From NCBI RefSeq assembly GCF_017355525.1, contig NZ_CP067395.1, positions 434,001-498,000 of the forward strand: DNA of 64,000 bases. Direction: 5' to 3'. The position numbers and the translations under genes are program-made. Source of the stretch: Lysobacter enzymogenes (GTDB lineage Bacteria; Pseudomonadota; Gammaproteobacteria; Xanthomonadales; Xanthomonadaceae). The notes under the pieces were generated by a model. It saw only the letters and a program-made list of their open reading frames with translations, did no database searches and had not been told where the DNA came from. Below, one piece after another: positions 11,024 through 20,567 of the stretch; within the stretch, counting starts at the first letter, position 1, and every line of letters begins with the position of its first letter.

Positions 11024-12469
11024 ATGAACATGCCCGTACGGACCTTCGCCGATGTGATGCCCCTGCTGCCCGAACTGGTGGTCGTCGTCGGCGCGTTCGC
11101 GTTGCTGATGCTCGATCTGTTCGTGGAGGAGCGCAACCGCATCGTCTCCCACGTCTTCTCGATCCTGGTGGTCGCGCTGGCGACCGCGCTGATCGCCTTC
11201 GACGTGGGCGGGCAGGGCACCGTGCTCAGCGGCATGTTCGTACGCGACACCGCCGCCGACGTGCTCAAGCTCGGCATCGGCGTGGTCGGCATCCTGTCGC
11301 TGATCTACACCTGGCCCTACCTGCGCGCGCGCGGCCTGTACAAGGGCGAAGTCGGCGTGCTGATGCTGTTCGCGATCGCCGGCATGATGTTCCTGGTCTC
11401 GGCCGGCAGCCTGACCATGGTCTACGTCGGCCTGGAAATGCTGGCGCTGTGCTCGTACGCGCTGGTCGCGGTCGACCGCGACAGCCCGCTGGCCTCGGAA
11501 GCGGCGATCAAGTACTTCGTGCTCGGCGCGCTGGCCTCGGGCCTGCTGCTGTACGGCCTGTCGCTGATCTACGGCGCCACCGGCAGCCTGATGCTCGACC
11601 AGATCGCCACCGCCGCCGCGGTCGGCCCGCGCTCGATGCTGCTGATCACCGGCGTGGTGTTCGTCGTCGCCGGCATCGCCTTCAAGTTCGGTGCCGCGCC
11701 GTTCCACATGTGGCTGCCGGACGTGTACCAGGGCGCGCCGACCCCGATCACCTTGTTCATCGGCGCCGCGCCGAAGCTGGCCGCGTTCGGCATGACCTAC
11801 CGCCTGCTCGAAGTCGGCGCGCACGGCCTGGACGACCACTGGCGCCTGCTGCTGGCCGGCCTGGCGGTGCTGTCGCTGGCGATCGGCAACCTCAGCGCGC
11901 TGCTGCAGACCAACCTCAAGCGCCTGCTCGCGTACTCGACCGTGTCCCACGTCGGCTTCCTGTTCGTCGGCATGGCCGGCGGCGGCGCGCAGGGCTTCGC
12001 CGCGGCGATGTTCTACGCGATCAGCTATGCGGTCATGACCAGCGCCGCGTTCGGCGCGATCATCGTCATGTCCAGCCGCGGCTTCGAAGCCGACAAGATC
12101 GACGACTACAAGGGCCTCAACGCGCGCAACCCGTGGCTGGCCGGCATGATCCTGTGCGTGATGGCCTCGCTGGCCGGCCTGCCGCCGTTCCTGGGCTTCT
12201 GGGCCAAGCTGGCGGTGCTCAAGGCCGCGCTGCAGGGCGACATGCTGTGGCTGGCGATCGTCGGCATCGTGTTCGCGGTGATCGGCGCGTTCTACTACCT
12301 GCGCGTGATCAAGGCGATGTACTTCGACGAGCCGGAAGGCAAGCTGCCGGCGCCGAGCGAAGACCGCCCGCTGCGCGTGGTGTTCGGCGTCAACGCGCTG
12401 GCGCTGCTGGCGCTGGGCATCGCCTGGAACCCGATCATGGAGTGGTGCCAGCGCGCGTTCGCGGCCTGA
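11024..12469 (+). CDS. nuoN: NADH-quinone oxidoreductase subunit N
   Basis: NuoN (481 aa; E. coli 485) is the third antiporter-like subunit of complex I and the last gene of the operon. It has about 14 transmembrane helices. VYVGLEMLALCSYALVAVDR contains the TM5 glutamate, and FKFGAAPFHMWLPDVYQGAP is typical of NuoN. The chosen ATG (MNMPVRTF) lies 7 bases after AAGAGA. An in-frame ATG 14 codons upstream has no ribosome site and adds an unlikely Pro-rich leader. An intrinsic terminator follows 27 bases after the stop. Confidence 0.95.
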   Translation: MNMPVRTFADVMPLLPELVVVVGAFALLMLDLFVEERNRIVSHVFSILVVALATALIAFDVGGQGTVLSGMFVRDTAADVLKLGIGVVGILSLIYTWPYLRARGLYKGEVGVLMLFAIAGMMFLVSAGSLTMVYVGLEMLALCSYALVAVDRDSPLASEAAIKYFVLGALASGLLLYGLSLIYGATGSLMLDQIATAAAVGPRSMLLITGVVFVVAGIAFKFGAAPFHMWLPDVYQGAPTPITLFIGAAPKLAAFGMTYRLLEVGAHGLDDHWRLLLAGLAVLSLAIGNLSALLQTNLKRLLAYSTVSHVGFLFVGMAGGGAQGFAAAMFYAISYAVMTSAAFGAIIVMSSRGFEADKIDDYKGLNARNPWLAGMILCVMASLAGLPPFLGFWAKLAVLKAALQGDMLWLAIVGIVFAVIGAFYYLRVIKAMYFDEPEGKLPAPSEDRPLRVVFGVNALALLALGIAWNPIMEWCQRAFAA

Positions 12470-12496
12470 GCGGGCCGCGCCGCCGCTGCGAGACGA

Positions 12497-12525
12497 GGGC
12501 CGCCGCCGTGCGGCCCTTTTCTTTT
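12497..12525 (+). terminator. Intrinsic terminator of the nuo operon
   Basis: A 7-bp GC stem (GGGCCGC at 12497-12503 with GCGGCCC at 12510-12516) has a 6-base loop and is followed by TTTTCTTTT. It lies 27 bases after the nuoN stop. Confidence 0.88.
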
Positions 12526-12861
12526 GCGCGGGGCCTGCGTCGCGCAGGAAGGCGCGCAGCCGTCGTGGGAGAGTCCTCGCGCCCGACGCTCGCGTGTCGG
12601 ATCGCGGCGGCCCGAGCGGAGCGCGCCGGGCCTGAAAGCCCTTGGCCACGGCCGGGCAGAGCGGGGGCGCGCACCCTCCGCGACCATGCTCAATCGGTCG
12701 TGAGAAAAATAATCGACACGAAACTGTCTTCGGGGCTTGAATTATTTTGAACACGCCATTAAATTGCCGGCCTGCGAACGCGATGCGGTTTTCGCGAAAC
12801 ACCGGGAAACACCGGACGCGTTCGAAGGGCAGGCGGCAATCATGAAACTTTGATTGCAGGC
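12526..12861. other. Intergenic region, no gene seen
   Basis: Between the nuo terminator and the tRNA promoter no reading frame with plausible composition, ribosome site or recognisable product was found. The part from about 12690 to 12850 is relatively AT-rich for this genome (for example around GAATTATTTTGAACACG). It may contain further promoter or upstream activating sequence for the tRNA, but no clear site was identified. Confidence 0.5.
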
Positions 12862-12890
12862 TTGCGGAAAGTTAAGCCGATCGTTACACT
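12862..12890 (+). promoter_or_regulatory. Promoter of the initiator tRNA / rimP operon
   Basis: A -35 element TTGCGG (12862-12867) and a -10 element TACACT (12885-12890) are separated by exactly 17 bp. A GC-rich discriminator (GTCGGCC) follows, as in stringently controlled stable-RNA promoters. The predicted transcript start lies a few bases before the tRNA 5' end at 12902. Confidence 0.7.
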
Positions 12891-12901
12891 AGTCGGCCTG
12901 A

Positions 12902-12978
12902 TGCGGGGTGGAGCAGTCTGGCAGCTCGTCGGGCTCATAACCCGAAGGTCGCAGGTTCAAATCCTGCCCCCGCTACCA
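12902..12978 (+). tRNA. Initiator tRNA-fMet (CAT)
   Basis: This 77-nt tRNA has anticodon CAT in loop CTCATAA, an encoded CCA end and standard D and T arms (GGTTCAAAT). Initiator hallmarks are present: three consecutive G-C pairs in the anticodon stem (GGG/CCC), an A11-U24 pair, and no Watson-Crick pair at positions 1-72. Here that mismatch is U1 opposite U72, rather than the C-A mismatch familiar from E. coli. Its place at the head of the rimP-nusA-infB block matches metY in E. coli. Confidence 0.95.
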
Positions 12979-12991
12979 CTTTTGGCTGTCA

Positions 12992-13018
12992 CGGCCGCGC
13001 TTTAAGCAGCGGCCGTTT
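12992..13018 (+). terminator. Weak hairpin after the tRNA
   Basis: A 7-bp stem (CGGCCGC at 12992-12998 with GCGGCCG at 13009-13015) has a 10-base loop and is followed by only TTT. It lies 13 bases after the tRNA and may act as a processing or partial termination signal. Confidence 0.45.
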
Positions 13019-13085
13019 CGATCGAAAGTCGGGCTTTGTATCGTCGCTCTGCTCGCGCCGATACGCCGAAATCCAGTTGTACGGA

Positions 13086-13115
13086 CAAGGGGCCCGATGG
13101 GCCCCTTGTTGTTTT
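13086..13115 (+). terminator. Strong terminator between tRNA and rimP
   Basis: A perfect 10-bp stem (CAAGGGGCCC at 13086-13095 with its complement at 13099-13108) has a GAT loop and is followed by TTGTTTT. It separates the tRNA transcript from rimP. Either it is read through in part, as reported for the E. coli metY leader, or rimP has its own promoter in 13116-13230, where no clear one was seen. Confidence 0.85.
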
Positions 13116-13247
13116 CGGCTTTCCGCGATTCGTCCTTGCGAATGCGGCGGCGGTGGATGCACCGGCCGCCTCTGGCGAGCGTTCGACGGAAGCATTGCAT
13201 CGCCAGGATGGGTTTTACCGGTCGCACCCCTTCAGGAGTTCAGGCGC

Positions 13248-13829
13248 GTGACGGACAAGGCAACACAAATCGCCGAATTGCTGGCGCCCACGGTGGCGTC
13301 GCTGGGCGTGGAACTGCTCGGCATCGAATACCTGCCCGCACCCGGCAGCGCGACGCTGCGCGTGTACATCGACGTGCCGGCCGCGGAAGCCGACGCGACC
13401 GCCGAAGGCGAGCAGCCGCGCTCGGTGACCATCGAAGACTGCGAGGCGGTCAGCCGCGAGATCTCGGCCCAGCTCGACGTCGAGGATCCGATCAGCGGCA
13501 ACTACACCCTCGAGGTGTCCTCGCCGGGCATCGACCGTCCGCTGTTCACGCTCGAGCACTACCGCCGTTTCGCCGGCGAGCGCGCCAAGGTCGGGCTGAA
13601 GCTGCCGCACGAAGGCCGCCGCCGCCTGCAGGGCGAGATCGTCGGCGTGGAAGGCGAGCAGGTGGTGTTCGCGATCGACGGCGTCCGCTACGCGGTGCCG
13701 TTCTCCAATATCGACAAGGCCCGGATCGTGCCGGACTGGGAAGCGCTGGGCTTCGCCCCGAGCAAGCCCGGCAAGGGCAAGTCCGGCGCCAAGGACAAGG
13801 CCGGCAAGCCGGACGCGTCCGGCAAGTAA
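13248..13829 (+). CDS. rimP: Ribosome maturation factor RimP
   Basis: RimP (193 aa) assists 30S subunit assembly. The two-domain layout is visible: an N-terminal alpha/beta domain with [12 protein letters not shown] and the conserved SPGIDRPL near residue 90, then a C-terminal SH3-like barrel (about 110-165). A Lys/Gly/Ala-rich tail follows and is longer than in E. coli (150 aa). The GTG start was chosen because TTCAGGAG at 13231-13238 lies 9 bases upstream; the longer open frame reads through the terminator hairpin and is unlikely. It heads the nusA-infB block. Confidence 0.94.
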   Translation: MTDKATQIAELLAPTVASLGVELLGIEYLPAPGSATLRVYIDVPAAEADATAEGEQPRSVTIEDCEAVSREISAQLDVEDPISGNYTLEVSSPGIDRPLFTLEHYRRFAGERAKVGLKLPHEGRRRLQGEIVGVEGEQVVFAIDGVRYAVPFSNIDKARIVPDWEALGFAPSKPGKGKSGAKDKAGKPDASGK

Positions 13830-13895
13830 GCTTCGAAACCTTCAATTACCAACCCGAGAGCCGGCGGCCCACGCCGAACCGTGCGGAGTGACGAG

Positions 13896-15383
13896 ATGAG
13901 CAAGGAACTGTTGCTGGTGGTGGACGCGGTCGCCAACGAGAAGGGCGTGCCGCGCGAAGTCATCTTCGAGGCGATCGAAGCCGCGCTGGCGTCGGCGGCG
14001 AAGAAGCGCTACCACGACGAAGACGTGCTGGTGCGCGTGTCCATCGACCAGAAGGACGGCAACTACGAGACCTTCCGGCGCATGGAAGTGGTCGCCGACG
14101 ACGTGGTCATGGAATCGCCGGACCGGCAGATCCGCCTGATGGACGCGATCGACGAAGTCGAGGGCGTGGAAGTCGGCGACTACATCGAAGAACAGATCGA
14201 GAACCCCGAATTCGGCCGCATCGCCGCGCAGGCCGCCAAGCAGGTGATCGTGCAGCGCGTGCGCGAGGCCGAGCGCGCCCAGGTCGTGGACGCGTGGAAG
14301 GACCGCGTCGGCGAGCTGGTCACCGGCATCGTCAAGCGGGTCGAGCGCGGCAACATCTACGTCGACCTGGGCGGCAACTCCGAGGCGATCATCCCCAAGG
14401 ACAAGGGCATCCCGCGCGACGTGCTGCGCGCCGGCGACCGCGTCCGCGGCTACCTGTTCGACGTGCGCACCGAGCCGCGCGGCCCGCAGTTGTTCATCAG
14501 CCGCGCCGCGCCGGAATTCATGATGGAGCTGTTCAAGCTGGAAGTGCCGGAAGTCGGCCAGGGCCTGGTCTCGATCAAGGCCTGCGCGCGCGACCCGGGC
14601 GACCGCGCCAAGATCGCGGTGCTGGCGCACGACAACCGCACCGATCCGATCGGCGCCTGCATCGGCATGCGCGGTTCGCGCGTGCAGGCGGTGTCGAACG
14701 AGCTCAACGGCGAGCGCGTCGACATCGTGCTGTGGTCGGACAATCCGGCCCAGTTCGTCATCAACGCGATGGCGCCGGCGGAAGTGCAGTCGATCATCGT
14801 CGACGAGGAAAAGCATTCGATGGACCTGGCCGTGGCCGAGGACCGCCTGGCCCAGGCGATCGGCAAGGGCGGCCAGAACGTGCGCCTGGCCAGCCGCCTG
14901 TCGGGCTGGCAGCTCAACGTCATGACCCAGGACCAGGTCACCGCCAAGTCCGAGGCCGAGCAGAACGCGGCGCGCCAGCTGTTCCAGGACAAGCTCGAGG
15001 TCGACGAGGAAATCGCCGGCATCCTGGTGTCCGAGGGCTTCAGCACGGTCGAGGAAATCGCCTACGTGCCGGTCGGCGAGCTGCTGGCGGTGGAGGGCTT
15101 CGACGAGGACATCGTCGAGGAACTGCGCGCCCGCGCCCGCGACGCGCTGCTCAACGAAGCGCTGGCGGCCGAGGAGGAGATCGACGAACACCAGCCGGCC
15201 GCCGACCTGTTGTCGCTGGAAGGCATGGACGAAGGCCTGGCCTTCACCCTGGCGGCGCGCGGCGTGGTCACCCGCGACGATCTGGCCGATCTGGCCTCCG
15301 ACGAGTTGACCGATATCGAAGGCGTGGACGAGGAACGTGCCGCCGCCCTGATCATGGAAGCGCGCAAGCACTGGTTCGAATGA
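13896..15383 (+). CDS. nusA: Transcription termination/antitermination factor NusA
   Basis: NusA (495 aa; same as E. coli) binds RNA polymerase near the RNA exit channel and controls pausing, termination and antitermination. In order it has an N-terminal polymerase-binding domain (1-125), an S1 domain (about 133-200, GNIYVDLGGNSEAIIPK), KH domains (about 225-345, with GACIGMRGSRVQ and AIGKGGQNVRLA), and two C-terminal acidic helix-hairpin repeats (about 360-495). An in-frame GTG five codons upstream is less likely; ATG with GAGTGACGAG before it was chosen. Confidence 0.96.
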   Translation: MSKELLLVVDAVANEKGVPREVIFEAIEAALASAAKKRYHDEDVLVRVSIDQKDGNYETFRRMEVVADDVVMESPDRQIRLMDAIDEVEGVEVGDYIEEQIENPEFGRIAAQAAKQVIVQRVREAERAQVVDAWKDRVGELVTGIVKRVERGNIYVDLGGNSEAIIPKDKGIPRDVLRAGDRVRGYLFDVRTEPRGPQLFISRAAPEFMMELFKLEVPEVGQGLVSIKACARDPGDRAKIAVLAHDNRTDPIGACIGMRGSRVQAVSNELNGERVDIVLWSDNPAQFVINAMAPAEVQSIIVDEEKHSMDLAVAEDRLAQAIGKGGQNVRLASRLSGWQLNVMTQDQVTAKSEAEQNAARQLFQDKLEVDEEIAGILVSEGFSTVEEIAYVPVGELLAVEGFDEDIVEELRARARDALLNEALAAEEEIDEHQPAADLLSLEGMDEGLAFTLAARGVVTRDDLADLASDELTDIEGVDEERAAALIMEARKHWFE

Positions 15384-15457
15384 GGTGAGGAAGGCCGCAA
15401 GAGGTCCACAGGGGCGTCTTGCGGCAAGCCGGCCACGGCCCTTGGGGCCCGGCCGGA

Positions 15458-15490
15458 TTCGCAGGACCGGGCAACGGCCCGGTCCGCGAA
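15458..15490 (+). other. Long hairpin in the infB leader
   Basis: Arms 15464-15472 and 15477-15485 pair over 9 bp around an AACG loop. The helix continues for 5 more pairs (15458-15462 with 15486-15490), leaving A63 as a single bulge. There is no T-run. It stands in the 212-base nusA-infB gap, which is longer than other gaps in this operon, and could regulate infB expression or protect the mRNA. Confidence 0.6.
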
Positions 15491-15595
15491 CAGGCCGCGA
15501 TGGCCTGCGCGAGCCGGACCTGCGGCGCGCGCGGAGCTAGAATGGCGCCATCACGCGCGGGATGCGTCCCGCGCCAAGAGGACACGGAAAACCGA

Positions 15596-18286
15596 ATGTC
15601 GCAGCAAACCACCATCCGTAAGCTGGCCGAACTGGTGAACACGCCGGTCGAGAAGTTGCTGGAACAGCTGGCCGAAGCCGGCATGAAGTTCAGCGGCCCC
15701 GACCAGGTCGTGACCAGCATCGAGAAAGTCAAGCTGCTCGGCTTCCTCAAGCGTTCGCACGGCAAGGCCGACAAGCCCGCCGACAGCGACGAAGCGGCCA
15801 AGAAGATCACCCTCAACCGCAGCCGCAAGCAGGAAATCACTGTCGGCGGCGGCAAGAACCGCACCACGGTCGATGTGGTGGTGCGCAAGAAGGTGACCCT
15901 GGTCAAGCCGAACGAGGCCGGCGGCCCCGTCAGCGAGAGCGAGGAGCGCGCCGAGATCCTGCGCAAGCTGGAGGAATCCAAGCAGCGCAACCTCGCCGAG
16001 CAGCAGCGCCTGGCCGCCGACGACAAGCGCCGCGCCGACGCCGTCGACGCGGCCCGCCGCGCCGTCGAGGACGCCGCCCGCGCCAAGGCCGAGGAGGAGG
16101 AGGCCGCGCGCAGCGCCGCCGCCGCCGCCAACGCCGCGGCCGCGCCGAAGACGCCCGCAGCGACGCCGGCGACGCCCGGGGCTGCCGCCGCCGGCGCCGA
16201 TTCCGCGCGCAAGCCGGCGACCACGACCCACGGCCACGGCCATCCCAAGCCGGCCCGCGCCGAGCCTGCGCGCCCGGCCGACGACCGCAACGCCGCCGCC
16301 GCGCGCCACAAGACCCGCGGCTCGCACGCGATGGTCGCCGGCGTCGAGGACGACGACGCGGCCAACCGCTTCGCCGGCCAGTTGCACCTGTCGCCGTCCG
16401 ACCGCGCCCGCCGCAGCAACAGCAACACCCGCGGCAAGGGCGGCCGGATGCAGCAGAACCGGCGCCAGAACGAGCAGTCGCGTTCCGGCGGCGGCCAGCA
16501 CGGCTTCTCGCGTCCGACCGCGCCGATCGTGCGCGAAGTCGCGATCGGCGAGACCATCACCGTGGCCGACTTGGCGCAGAAGCTCGCGCTCAAGGGCGGC
16601 GACGTGGTCAAGGCGATGTTCAAGATGGGCGTCATGGCGACCATCAACCAGAGCATCGACCACGACACCGCCGCGCTGGTGACCGAAGAACTCGGCCACG
16701 TCGTGGTCAAGGCCCTGGGCAACGACGCCGAGGACGCGCTGCTGGCCCACGCCGAAGAGGCGCAGGGCGACAAGGCGCCGCGTCCGCCGGTGGTCACCAT
16801 CATGGGCCACGTCGACCACGGCAAGACCTCGCTGCTGGACTACATCCGCCGCACCAAGGTCGCCTCCGGCGAAGCCGGCGGCATTACCCAGCACATCGGC
16901 GCGTACCACGTGGAAACGCCGAAGGGCGTGATCAGCTTCCTCGACACCCCGGGCCACGCCGCCTTCACCTCGATGCGCGCGCGCGGCGCCAAGCTGACCG
17001 ACATCGTGGTGCTGGTGGTCGCCGCCGACGACGGCGTCATGCCGCAGACCAAGGAAGCCGTGCAGCACGCCAAGGCCGCCGGCGTTCCGCTGATCGTGGC
17101 GATCAACAAGATCGACAAGTCCGACGCCGATCCGCTGCGGGTCAAGAACGAGCTGTTGGGCGAGGAAGTGGTCGCCGAGGAGTTCGGCGGCGACACCCAG
17201 ATGGTCGAACTGTCGGCCAAGACCGGCGCCGGCGTCGACAACCTGCTCGATGCGATCTCGCTGCAGGCCGAAGTGCTCGAACTGCGCGCCGCTCCGGTCG
17301 GCCGCGCCACCGGCACGGTGATCGAATCCGCGCTCGACAAGGGCCGCGGCCCGGTCGCGACCGTGCTGGTCCAGCAGGGCCAGCTGAAGAAGGGCGATTA
17401 CCTGGTGTGCGGCGTGCATTACGGCCGCGTGCGCGCCCTGTTCGACGAAACCGGCAAGCAGGTCGAACAGGCCGGCCCGTCGATTCCGGTGCAGGTGCTG
17501 GGCCTGTCGGGCGTGCCCGACGCCGGCGACGACTTCGTCGTGGTCGAGGACGAGCGCCTGGCCAAGGACGTGGCGCAGCAGCGCGACGCCAAGCGCCGCG
17601 AATCGCGCCTGGTCGCCGCCGCCGGCAACCGCATGGAAGACATCATGGCCCAGATGGGCAAGGGCGAGGGCCAGCTGAGCCTCAACCTCGTCGTCAAGGC
17701 CGACGTGCAGGGTTCGGTCGAGGCGCTGCGCCAGGCCTTGATCGCGCTGTCGAACGAGCAGATCCGCATCAACGTGATCAGCTCCGGCGTCGGCGGCATC
17801 ACCGAATCCGACGCCAACGCCGCGGCCACCGCCAAGGCCACGGTGATCGGCTTCAACGTCCGCGCCGACGCTTCCGCGCGCCGCATCATCGAGGCCAACG
17901 GCGTCGACCTGCGCTACTTCTCGATCATCTATGACGTGATCGATCAGGTGAAGCAGGTCGCCTCGGGCATCCTCGGCGTGGAAATCCGCGAGGAGATCAT
18001 CGGCATCGCCCAGGTCCGCGACGTGTTCCGCAGCTCCAAGTTCGGCGCGGTCGCCGGCTGCATGGTGGTCGAGGGCGTGGTCAAGCGCTCCAAGCCGATC
18101 CGCGTGCTGCGCGACAACGCGGTGATCTTCGAAGGCGAACTCGAATCGCTGCGCCGCTTCAAGGAAAACGTCGACGAAGTGCGCAACGGCACCGAATGCG
18201 GCATCGGCGTGAAGGCGTACAACGACGTCAAGCCGGGCGACCAGATCGAGTGCTTCGAGCGCATCGAGGTCCAGCGCACGCTGTAA
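15596..18286 (+). CDS. infB: Translation initiation factor IF-2
   Basis: IF-2 (896 aa) delivers initiator tRNA to the ribosome. Interestingly, that tRNA is encoded at the head of the same gene block. The N-terminal IF2_N domain (about 1-50) is followed by a long Ala/Arg/Glu-rich charged linker (about 120-300), then the GTPase domain with GHVDHGKTS (near residue 403), DTPGHAAF and NKIDK, and the C-terminal domains ending in [10 protein letters not shown]. The ATG at 15596 ([13 protein letters not shown]) was chosen over the open upstream frame because it begins the conserved domain and follows AAGAGGA at 15576-15582. Confidence 0.96.
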   Translation: MSQQTTIRKLAELVNTPVEKLLEQLAEAGMKFSGPDQVVTSIEKVKLLGFLKRSHGKADKPADSDEAAKKITLNRSRKQEITVGGGKNRTTVDVVVRKKVTLVKPNEAGGPVSESEERAEILRKLEESKQRNLAEQQRLAADDKRRADAVDAARRAVEDAARAKAEEEEAARSAAAAANAAAAPKTPAATPATPGAAAAGADSARKPATTTHGHGHPKPARAEPARPADDRNAAAARHKTRGSHAMVAGVEDDDAANRFAGQLHLSPSDRARRSNSNTRGKGGRMQQNRRQNEQSRSGGGQHGFSRPTAPIVREVAIGETITVADLAQKLALKGGDVVKAMFKMGVMATINQSIDHDTAALVTEELGHVVVKALGNDAEDALLAHAEEAQGDKAPRPPVVTIMGHVDHGKTSLLDYIRRTKVASGEAGGITQHIGAYHVETPKGVISFLDTPGHAAFTSMRARGAKLTDIVVLVVAADDGVMPQTKEAVQHAKAAGVPLIVAINKIDKSDADPLRVKNELLGEEVVAEEFGGDTQMVELSAKTGAGVDNLLDAISLQAEVLELRAAPVGRATGTVIESALDKGRGPVATVLVQQGQLKKGDYLVCGVHYGRVRALFDETGKQVEQAGPSIPVQVLGLSGVPDAGDDFVVVEDERLAKDVAQQRDAKRRESRLVAAAGNRMEDIMAQMGKGEGQLSLNLVVKADVQGSVEALRQALIALSNEQIRINVISSGVGGITESDANAAATAKATVIGFNVRADASARRIIEANGVDLRYFSIIYDVIDQVKQVASGILGVEIREEIIGIAQVRDVFRSSKFGAVAGCMVVEGVVKRSKPIRVLRDNAVIFEGELESLRRFKENVDEVRNGTECGIGVKAYNDVKPGDQIECFERIEVQRTL

Positions 18287-18290
18287 GGCC

Positions 18291-18393
18291 GGGATTCGGG
18301 ATCGGGGATTCGGGATTCGCCCAGCGGATCCCGAATCTTCCCGACTCCCGCTTACTGCTTCGACCAATCCCGAATCACGAATCACGAATCCCT
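18291..18393. repeat. GGGATTCGGGAT-type interspersed repeat, inverted pair
   Basis: The infB-rbfA gap is almost filled by copies of GGGATTCGGGAT in direct form (18291-18319) and in inverted form (ATCCCGAATC at 18338-18348 and again near 18366-18390). The two sets can pair into an imperfect stem. Similar short repeats are common between genes of Xanthomonadaceae (general knowledge). They run right up to the rbfA start codon. Confidence 0.7.
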
Positions 18394-18394
18394 G

Positions 18395-18805
18395 ATGCCC
18401 AGCAAATCGTTCCACCGCACCGACCGCGTTTCCGCCCAGCTCCGCCGCGAGCTGGGCACGCTGGTGCGCGAGGCCGTGCGCGAGCACGGCCTGCCGTCGG
18501 TCAGCGTGTCCGACGTCGAAATCACCCGCGACCTGGCCCATGCCAAGGTGTTCGTCACCGCGTTGCAGCCGGAGCGTTCGCTCGAGGCGGTCAAGGCGCT
18601 GAAGGAACTCGCGCGCGAGCTGCGTTTCCATCTCGGCAAGGCGATGAAGCTGCGGCACGTGCCGGAACTGCATTTCCACTACGACGATTCGGTCGACCGC
18701 GGCGAGCGCATCGAGCATCTGCTGCGCGAGGCGGCCGATAGCGACGCCGCCGAGCGCGAAGACGATCGCGAAGAAGACGAAGGGCAGGGCAAGGACCCCG
18801 CCTGA
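18395..18805 (+). CDS. rbfA: 30S ribosome-binding factor RbfA
   Basis: RbfA (136 aa; E. coli 133) binds immature 30S subunits and helps 16S rRNA 5'-end maturation. The KH-like fold is recognisable from the N-terminal [21 protein letters not shown], the [18 protein letters not shown] strand-helix region, and [19 protein letters not shown] near the end. A highly acidic tail (residues 113-136) follows. No good ribosome site precedes the ATG because the interspersed repeat ends there. Translation may depend on coupling or on a weak site. Confidence 0.95.
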   Translation: MPSKSFHRTDRVSAQLRRELGTLVREAVREHGLPSVSVSDVEITRDLAHAKVFVTALQPERSLEAVKALKELARELRFHLGKAMKLRHVPELHFHYDDSVDRGERIEHLLREAADSDAAEREDDREEDEGQGKDPA

Positions 18806-19041
18806 GTCGGGCGCGGTGCGCCGGCGCGCCGGCATCGGTCGGAGCCCGCGTCGCGACGACTCGTCAGCGAGCCCGGATCGCCCGCTGCGATCACCCACCC
18901 GCTCCCGCCGCCGGTCGGCTCCGGCCGTCGGGCCGCGTACGCGGCGCGCTTCACGCGTCCGTTCCGGCGCACTATGCGAGCATCCCGAGACGTAGACCCG
19001 CGCGCCGGCATCCGGCCGCCATCCTGGGGCGAAGGTCCTGC

Positions 19042-19989
19042 TTGAATACGACGCGCTCGAATCCGCAGCGTAAACGCACCTGGCGCAACGTCGACGGCCT
19101 GCTGCTGCTCGACAAGCCGCAAGGCCTGAGTTCGAACCAGGCCCTGCAACAGGCGCGCCACCTGTTCCGCGCCGAGAAGGGCGGCCACACCGGCAGCCTG
19201 GATCCGCTCGCGACCGGCCTGTTGCCGCTGTGCTTCGGCGAGGCGACCAAGATCGCCGGGCTGCTGCTCGGCGCGCGCAAGGCCTATACCGCCACCGCCG
19301 TGCTCGGCCTGACCACCGACAGCGACGACGCCGACGGCGCGCCGCTGCGCGAACGGCCGGTGCCCGAATTCGACGACGCGCAGATCGAAGCCGCGCTGGC
19401 GCCGTTGCGCGGCGCGATCCTGCAACGCGCGCCGATCTTTTCCGCGCTCAAGCAAGGCGGCGAGCCGCTGTACGCCAAGGCCCGCCGCGGCGAGGCCATC
19501 GAGGCGCCGGAACGCGAAGTCGTCGTGCACTCGCTGAGCCTGACCGGCCGCGACGGCCCGCGCCTGGAACTGCACATCGAATGCGGCTCCGGCACCTACG
19601 TGCGCAGCCTGGTCCGCGACCTCGGCGAAGCGCTGGGCTGCGGCGCGCACGTGGCGACGCTGCGGCGGTTGTGGGTCGAACCCTTCATGCAGCCGGCGAT
19701 GATCACCCTCGAACAGTTGCGCGAGCTGGCCGAACGCGGCGACGAGCGCATCCTCGACGCCCTGCTGCTGCCGATCGAGGCCGGCCTGAACGGCTTCGAC
19801 CGGGTCGCCCTGGATCTGGCCGCCGCCGAGCGCCTCGGCCACGGCCAGGCGGTCGCCTGCGCCGACGGCGAGCCCGGACTGGTCGCGATCTACGGCGAAA
19901 CCGGGCGCTGCCTCGGCCTCGGCGTGCGCCAGGCCGGCGGGCGCCTGCAGCCGCAACGCCTGTTTCGCTGGGCCGCGCAGGGCGGCTGA
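19042..19989 (+). CDS. truB: tRNA pseudouridine(55) synthase TruB
   Basis: TruB (315 aa; E. coli 314) makes pseudouridine 55 in the T-loop of tRNAs. The catalytic aspartate lies in [16 protein letters not shown] (Asp near residue 52), and the RNA-binding C-terminal part carries [19 protein letters not shown]. No ATG is available at the N-terminus; TTG at 19042, 12 bases after GAAGG, gives a full-length protein and is proposed as the start. The 236-base gap before it is GC-rich, with no gene seen. It lies between rbfA and rpsO, as in many proteobacteria. Confidence 0.93.
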   Translation: MNTTRSNPQRKRTWRNVDGLLLLDKPQGLSSNQALQQARHLFRAEKGGHTGSLDPLATGLLPLCFGEATKIAGLLLGARKAYTATAVLGLTTDSDDADGAPLRERPVPEFDDAQIEAALAPLRGAILQRAPIFSALKQGGEPLYAKARRGEAIEAPEREVVVHSLSLTGRDGPRLELHIECGSGTYVRSLVRDLGEALGCGAHVATLRRLWVEPFMQPAMITLEQLRELAERGDERILDALLLPIEAGLNGFDRVALDLAAAERLGHGQAVACADGEPGLVAIYGETGRCLGLGVRQAGGRLQPQRLFRWAAQGG

Positions 19990-20086
19990 GCCGCCGGCGC
20001 GGCCGCGACAAACTGAACAGGCGGCGGGCAGTGCCGCCGAGGTGCCCGCGAATCGCCGCGACGGTTCCGATCCGTATCGGCCAAAG

Positions 20087-20116
20087 GTCGCAATCGTCGC
20101 AGCGGGCTGTTACAAT
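20087..20116 (+). promoter_or_regulatory. Promoter of rpsO
   Basis: TACAAT at 20111-20116 is a near-consensus -10 element. A weak -35 (GTCGCA, 20087-20092) lies 18 bp upstream. The predicted transcript would have a leader of about 140 bases before rpsO, long enough for autoregulation by S15, although no specific structure was assigned. Confidence 0.6.
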
Positions 20117-20262
20117 CTCGCCGCTTTTCAAGCACTTCCAACCGAAGCCGGCTTGAACAGCGATCCCCAACCATAGCAAGCGGCGGGCCAGGCGGTGCGT
20201 CGGAGCGGCAACGGCCGCGCCGATTCGCTTCTGCGGGCCGCGCATCTGAAAGAGAAAACATC

Positions 20263-20523
20263 ATGTCGATCGACACCCAGAAAGTCATTGAAGACAACAA
20301 GCGCGGCGCCAACGACACCGGCTCGCCGGAAGTCCAGGTCGCCCTGCTGACCGCCCGCATCGAACAGCTGACCGGCCACTTCAAGGCCCACAAGCAGGAT
20401 CACCACAGCCGTCGCGGCCTGCTGATGATGGTCAACCGCCGTCGCAGCCTGCTCGACTACCTCAAGCGCAAAGACAACGAGCGCTACAAGGCCCTGATCG
20501 AGAAGCTCGGTCTGCGCCGCTAA
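20263..20523 (+). CDS. rpsO: 30S ribosomal protein S15
   Basis: S15 (86 aa) binds 16S rRNA early in small-subunit assembly. The sequence shows the conserved start [12 protein letters not shown], the [18 protein letters not shown] region, and the basic core [28 protein letters not shown] lies 4-11 bases before the ATG. It has its own promoter and a strong terminator directly after the stop, so it can be transcribed apart from truB and pnp. Confidence 0.97.
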   Translation: MSIDTQKVIEDNKRGANDTGSPEVQVALLTARIEQLTGHFKAHKQDHHSRRGLLMMVNRRRSLLDYLKRKDNERYKALIEKLGLRR

Positions 20524-20533
20524 TCGGACACCC

Positions 20534-20567
20534 AACCGCGGCGCAGCGATGCGCCGCGGTTTGTTTT
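20534..20567 (+). terminator. Terminator after rpsO
   Basis: A perfect 12-bp stem (20534-20545 with 20550-20561) closes on a GCGA tetraloop of the stable GNRA type and is followed by TGTTTT. It starts 10 bases after the rpsO stop. In E. coli a terminator at this place lets only part of the transcripts reach pnp. Confidence 0.92.

Noticed and set aside
13077..13247. Longer RimP starting inside the terminator
   Set aside because: It would translate the hairpin; GTG at 13248 has a good ribosome site and begins the conserved domain.
15551..18898. 1,115-codon antisense frame opposite infB
   Set aside because: Shadow of infB codon bias; no recognisable domain.
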